Source of the DNA: Actinernus sp. WN-2022
Taxonomy: Eukaryota; Cnidaria; Anthozoa; Actiniaria; Actinernidae
DNA: 64,000 nucleotides
Direction of reading: 5' to 3'
Assembly: GCA_030867875.1 (NCBI GenBank)
Contig: JAOWCC010001634.1
Span: 37,157,867-37,221,866 of the forward strand
A program made the translations under genes and the position numbers. Of this stretch, positions 52,901 through 55,900 are shown one piece after another (position 1 is the stretch's first letter; the number at the start of each line of letters is the position of its first letter). Below the pieces are notes generated by a model, which did not search any database, was not told the DNA's origin, and was given only the letters and a program-made list of their open reading frames with translations.

Positions 52901-55900
52901 TTTCAGACGTTCAATTCCTCTGTGCACATGTTACAACTACAACTCTATTGAATGAGTTTCGTAAGTGTTAATTAGTAACCAGTGCTTGGTGGCAAACTAA
53001 TTGGCGGCAAACCACCTGTAAACAGCTTCTAATGAAACCTCTGCATTATACTTACTCTATTTCCATCTGTAGCAGCTGACACACAATATCAAAAGCTTCT
53101 GTCTCATAAAGCAGCATAACATTCTGGTTTGACTACAAAAAGAAATGTCAACATAGGATTGGTTAGTATAAATAAGATGTGCTTTCATTAAATGACAGGA
53201 GGAAATAAGTCTGCAAACCTACACAAACATGGATCTGCCAATAATTTACACCAATCTAAAATTACATATGCAGACCTATAATTATGTACAGTACATGCCA
53301 GAACTAATGTGTGTATGTACAACACATATGCAGGCCTTAAAAATAACAAACAAATTTTCAACAGAAATGAGAATTTTAGAAAAGTAATTAATATGTGGCC
53401 ACACAACTTGTAATACACAACATCATGCAACTGCATGGCCATGTATTTAAACTTTAAATAAAAATATTGAAGTGAAACCATCATTTACATGCAATGCCAT
53501 GTACAATGTATTTGTGTTAATATCCAGGGGTTAAACGTGATAAAATGATTCCATTAAAACCAGGGAAACAAAATACAATATCTCATTTGTTTGATTTATA
53601 AATTATTTTCTATTCAGTCAAATTAAGCTTGTGGCATATACAGGGCTTTCCTTTTTGGCCATCAACCATAGATAGGAGATGGCTGTACAAGCCCCTATTT
53701 ATGTCTGTTTTTATAGATACATGTACCTATACAATATACATCAAGTATTCATCTTTTGATGACCACCTTCAATAATCGAAAATATATAAAAAAAAATCAC
53801 GAAAACACGGTCTAAAAGCTTCTAAATTACACATCCAAGATGGAGCAACAACGATATTTACCATGGTGGCCTGGGTACTAAACACAGGGACTCCACTGAT
53901 CAAAAATATGCAAAATCTTTTGCCGTACGATATATCGTACACTGGGCATTAAAGGGTTAAGGGCGCAGGTCAAACCACATGCCCCAGATAGGGACCCATT
54001 TTTTTTTTACCAGACAGTTGTCAGCACAGGGTACCATGCCCATCCCCCATTTTGACCATCTATTCGGACAATTTTAATACAGCAAATAAAATGATAGGGT
54101 AAGACAAAACATGCAGTGCATTCGTTTCTAGATTACATGTATGCCATTTAGCTTTGGAGATATTTATTAAGAACAATCATGTTTTTTCAATATTGAGTTT
54201 ATCCTCCAGAGGGGATGGCTCGCAGCAGCCCTCACCCCCCTGCCCAAAAATGGGTCCATCTTGAGGGCATGTGTTTTGACCTGCTCCCTTATGTGATGTT
54301 ACCCATTTCACTTGTTCCTCTTCACTTGATACATCAGTAAAGTTTCCTTTGAAAACAAAAACACACATCATTCAGACAAACGAATAAAGAAGAAGGCTTC
54401 AAAAACCAAAAATAATAGTAAACTCCATATTTCACTCATAAGAGTGAAATATGGAAAATACGCCACTCATCTCCCAGATGCAGGATATCATGTTTGCCGT
54501 GTTTTGAACTACAAAGATGGTGGCAGGTTTGTAAAATCACAGAGAAGATGTAAACAGCTGCAATAAGCAGCATGAAAATGAACAATCCATGAAAAAAAAA
54601 GGAAAATAAGAACAAAAACTCTAAGGATTTTCTCGACTGCAATGAATGGACAACAGAACCTCAAGAATTCTCCCAGAAGACCTTTGAAAGATCACAAAGA
54701 CTGACAGTACAAATGTAACTGACAGTACAAATGTAACTGACAGTACAAATATAAGTAAAATGAGTAGAGAAGAGTTCTTAGAGCAGTTTACTTGTCCATA
54801 CAATACTTGAAATTAAAAAAGAAAATTACATGGTGGTTTGGAGATAATTATGAAGTTTATCTTCTCAAGAACTTTCAAAATGTACATTTTGCTGCACTCA
54901 CTTGTGAAATATTTTGACTCTCAAGGATAAACTTCATATATTCACACCACTGTGTAATATCCTCTATATTGTTAAAACCCTTGCCCTCAGGGCTGTCTTC
55001 AGGACTAGCTCACCTTGTGCTAGATAGAGGAGTATCCTCCCGGCTGCTACCCTGGCGTCAGGGTCCACTGAATCCACCCTGTCCAGCACATTCAGTACAT
55101 ATGCTCGCCTAACTTTTTCATTGCTGTCTATCCACTTCTTTGATTCTTGCATGGTGACAGGAAAGAAATTTCATTATAACAATAATTACAATGTAAATTG
55201 CATTATAAAATTCACTACTAATAAGAGTATTCATAAGCCAGGGTATTAAACAATCTAAACACAGCATTCAAGTCACTTGGATACCCCTGTAACCCGGACA
55301 CAAAATCTTAGCTGCATGTACATGTATGTAGCCTATTCAAGGCGAGCCAAAATATGAATGAAGAGTAAAAATACACAACCATGTACACCGTAGTCGACTA
55401 ATAACCTCTATGTATCAAATGATACAGCAGGATATTCATTAACATTTGAAGTAGCAGGAGATTGAAATGAAATAGCAGGAGAGTGTGTCCTAAAGTATAC
55501 AGAAAATGCATTACGAAATGCGAAAGTAGTTGGAGAATTTTGCTCAGTAACCGCAGAATTCTCCGATCTTTGAACCCTAATGAATACCCTGATACAGAAT
55601 ACTAAAGTATTGTCTAAAGTATTGGACTCATGCTCATAAAATTATTGTGTGTGAAGAAATAACTATCTGGATTTCTCTTTCACTTACATGTTTAGGAAAT
55701 GAGGATCTGTTGAAATACAATGTAGCTTATAGTACTTGACTTGGACACTATTTTTGTAGTTATTTTAAACCACCTTTTTCTGAAAAGTACAAGTACATGT
55801 ACTCTCGGCCATAAGCCACACCCCTAACTTAATAATTTGTTTAGAAAATCACAAAATTTCCTCATCACAATAAAGATCACAGTGAAATTAGTATGTTTAC

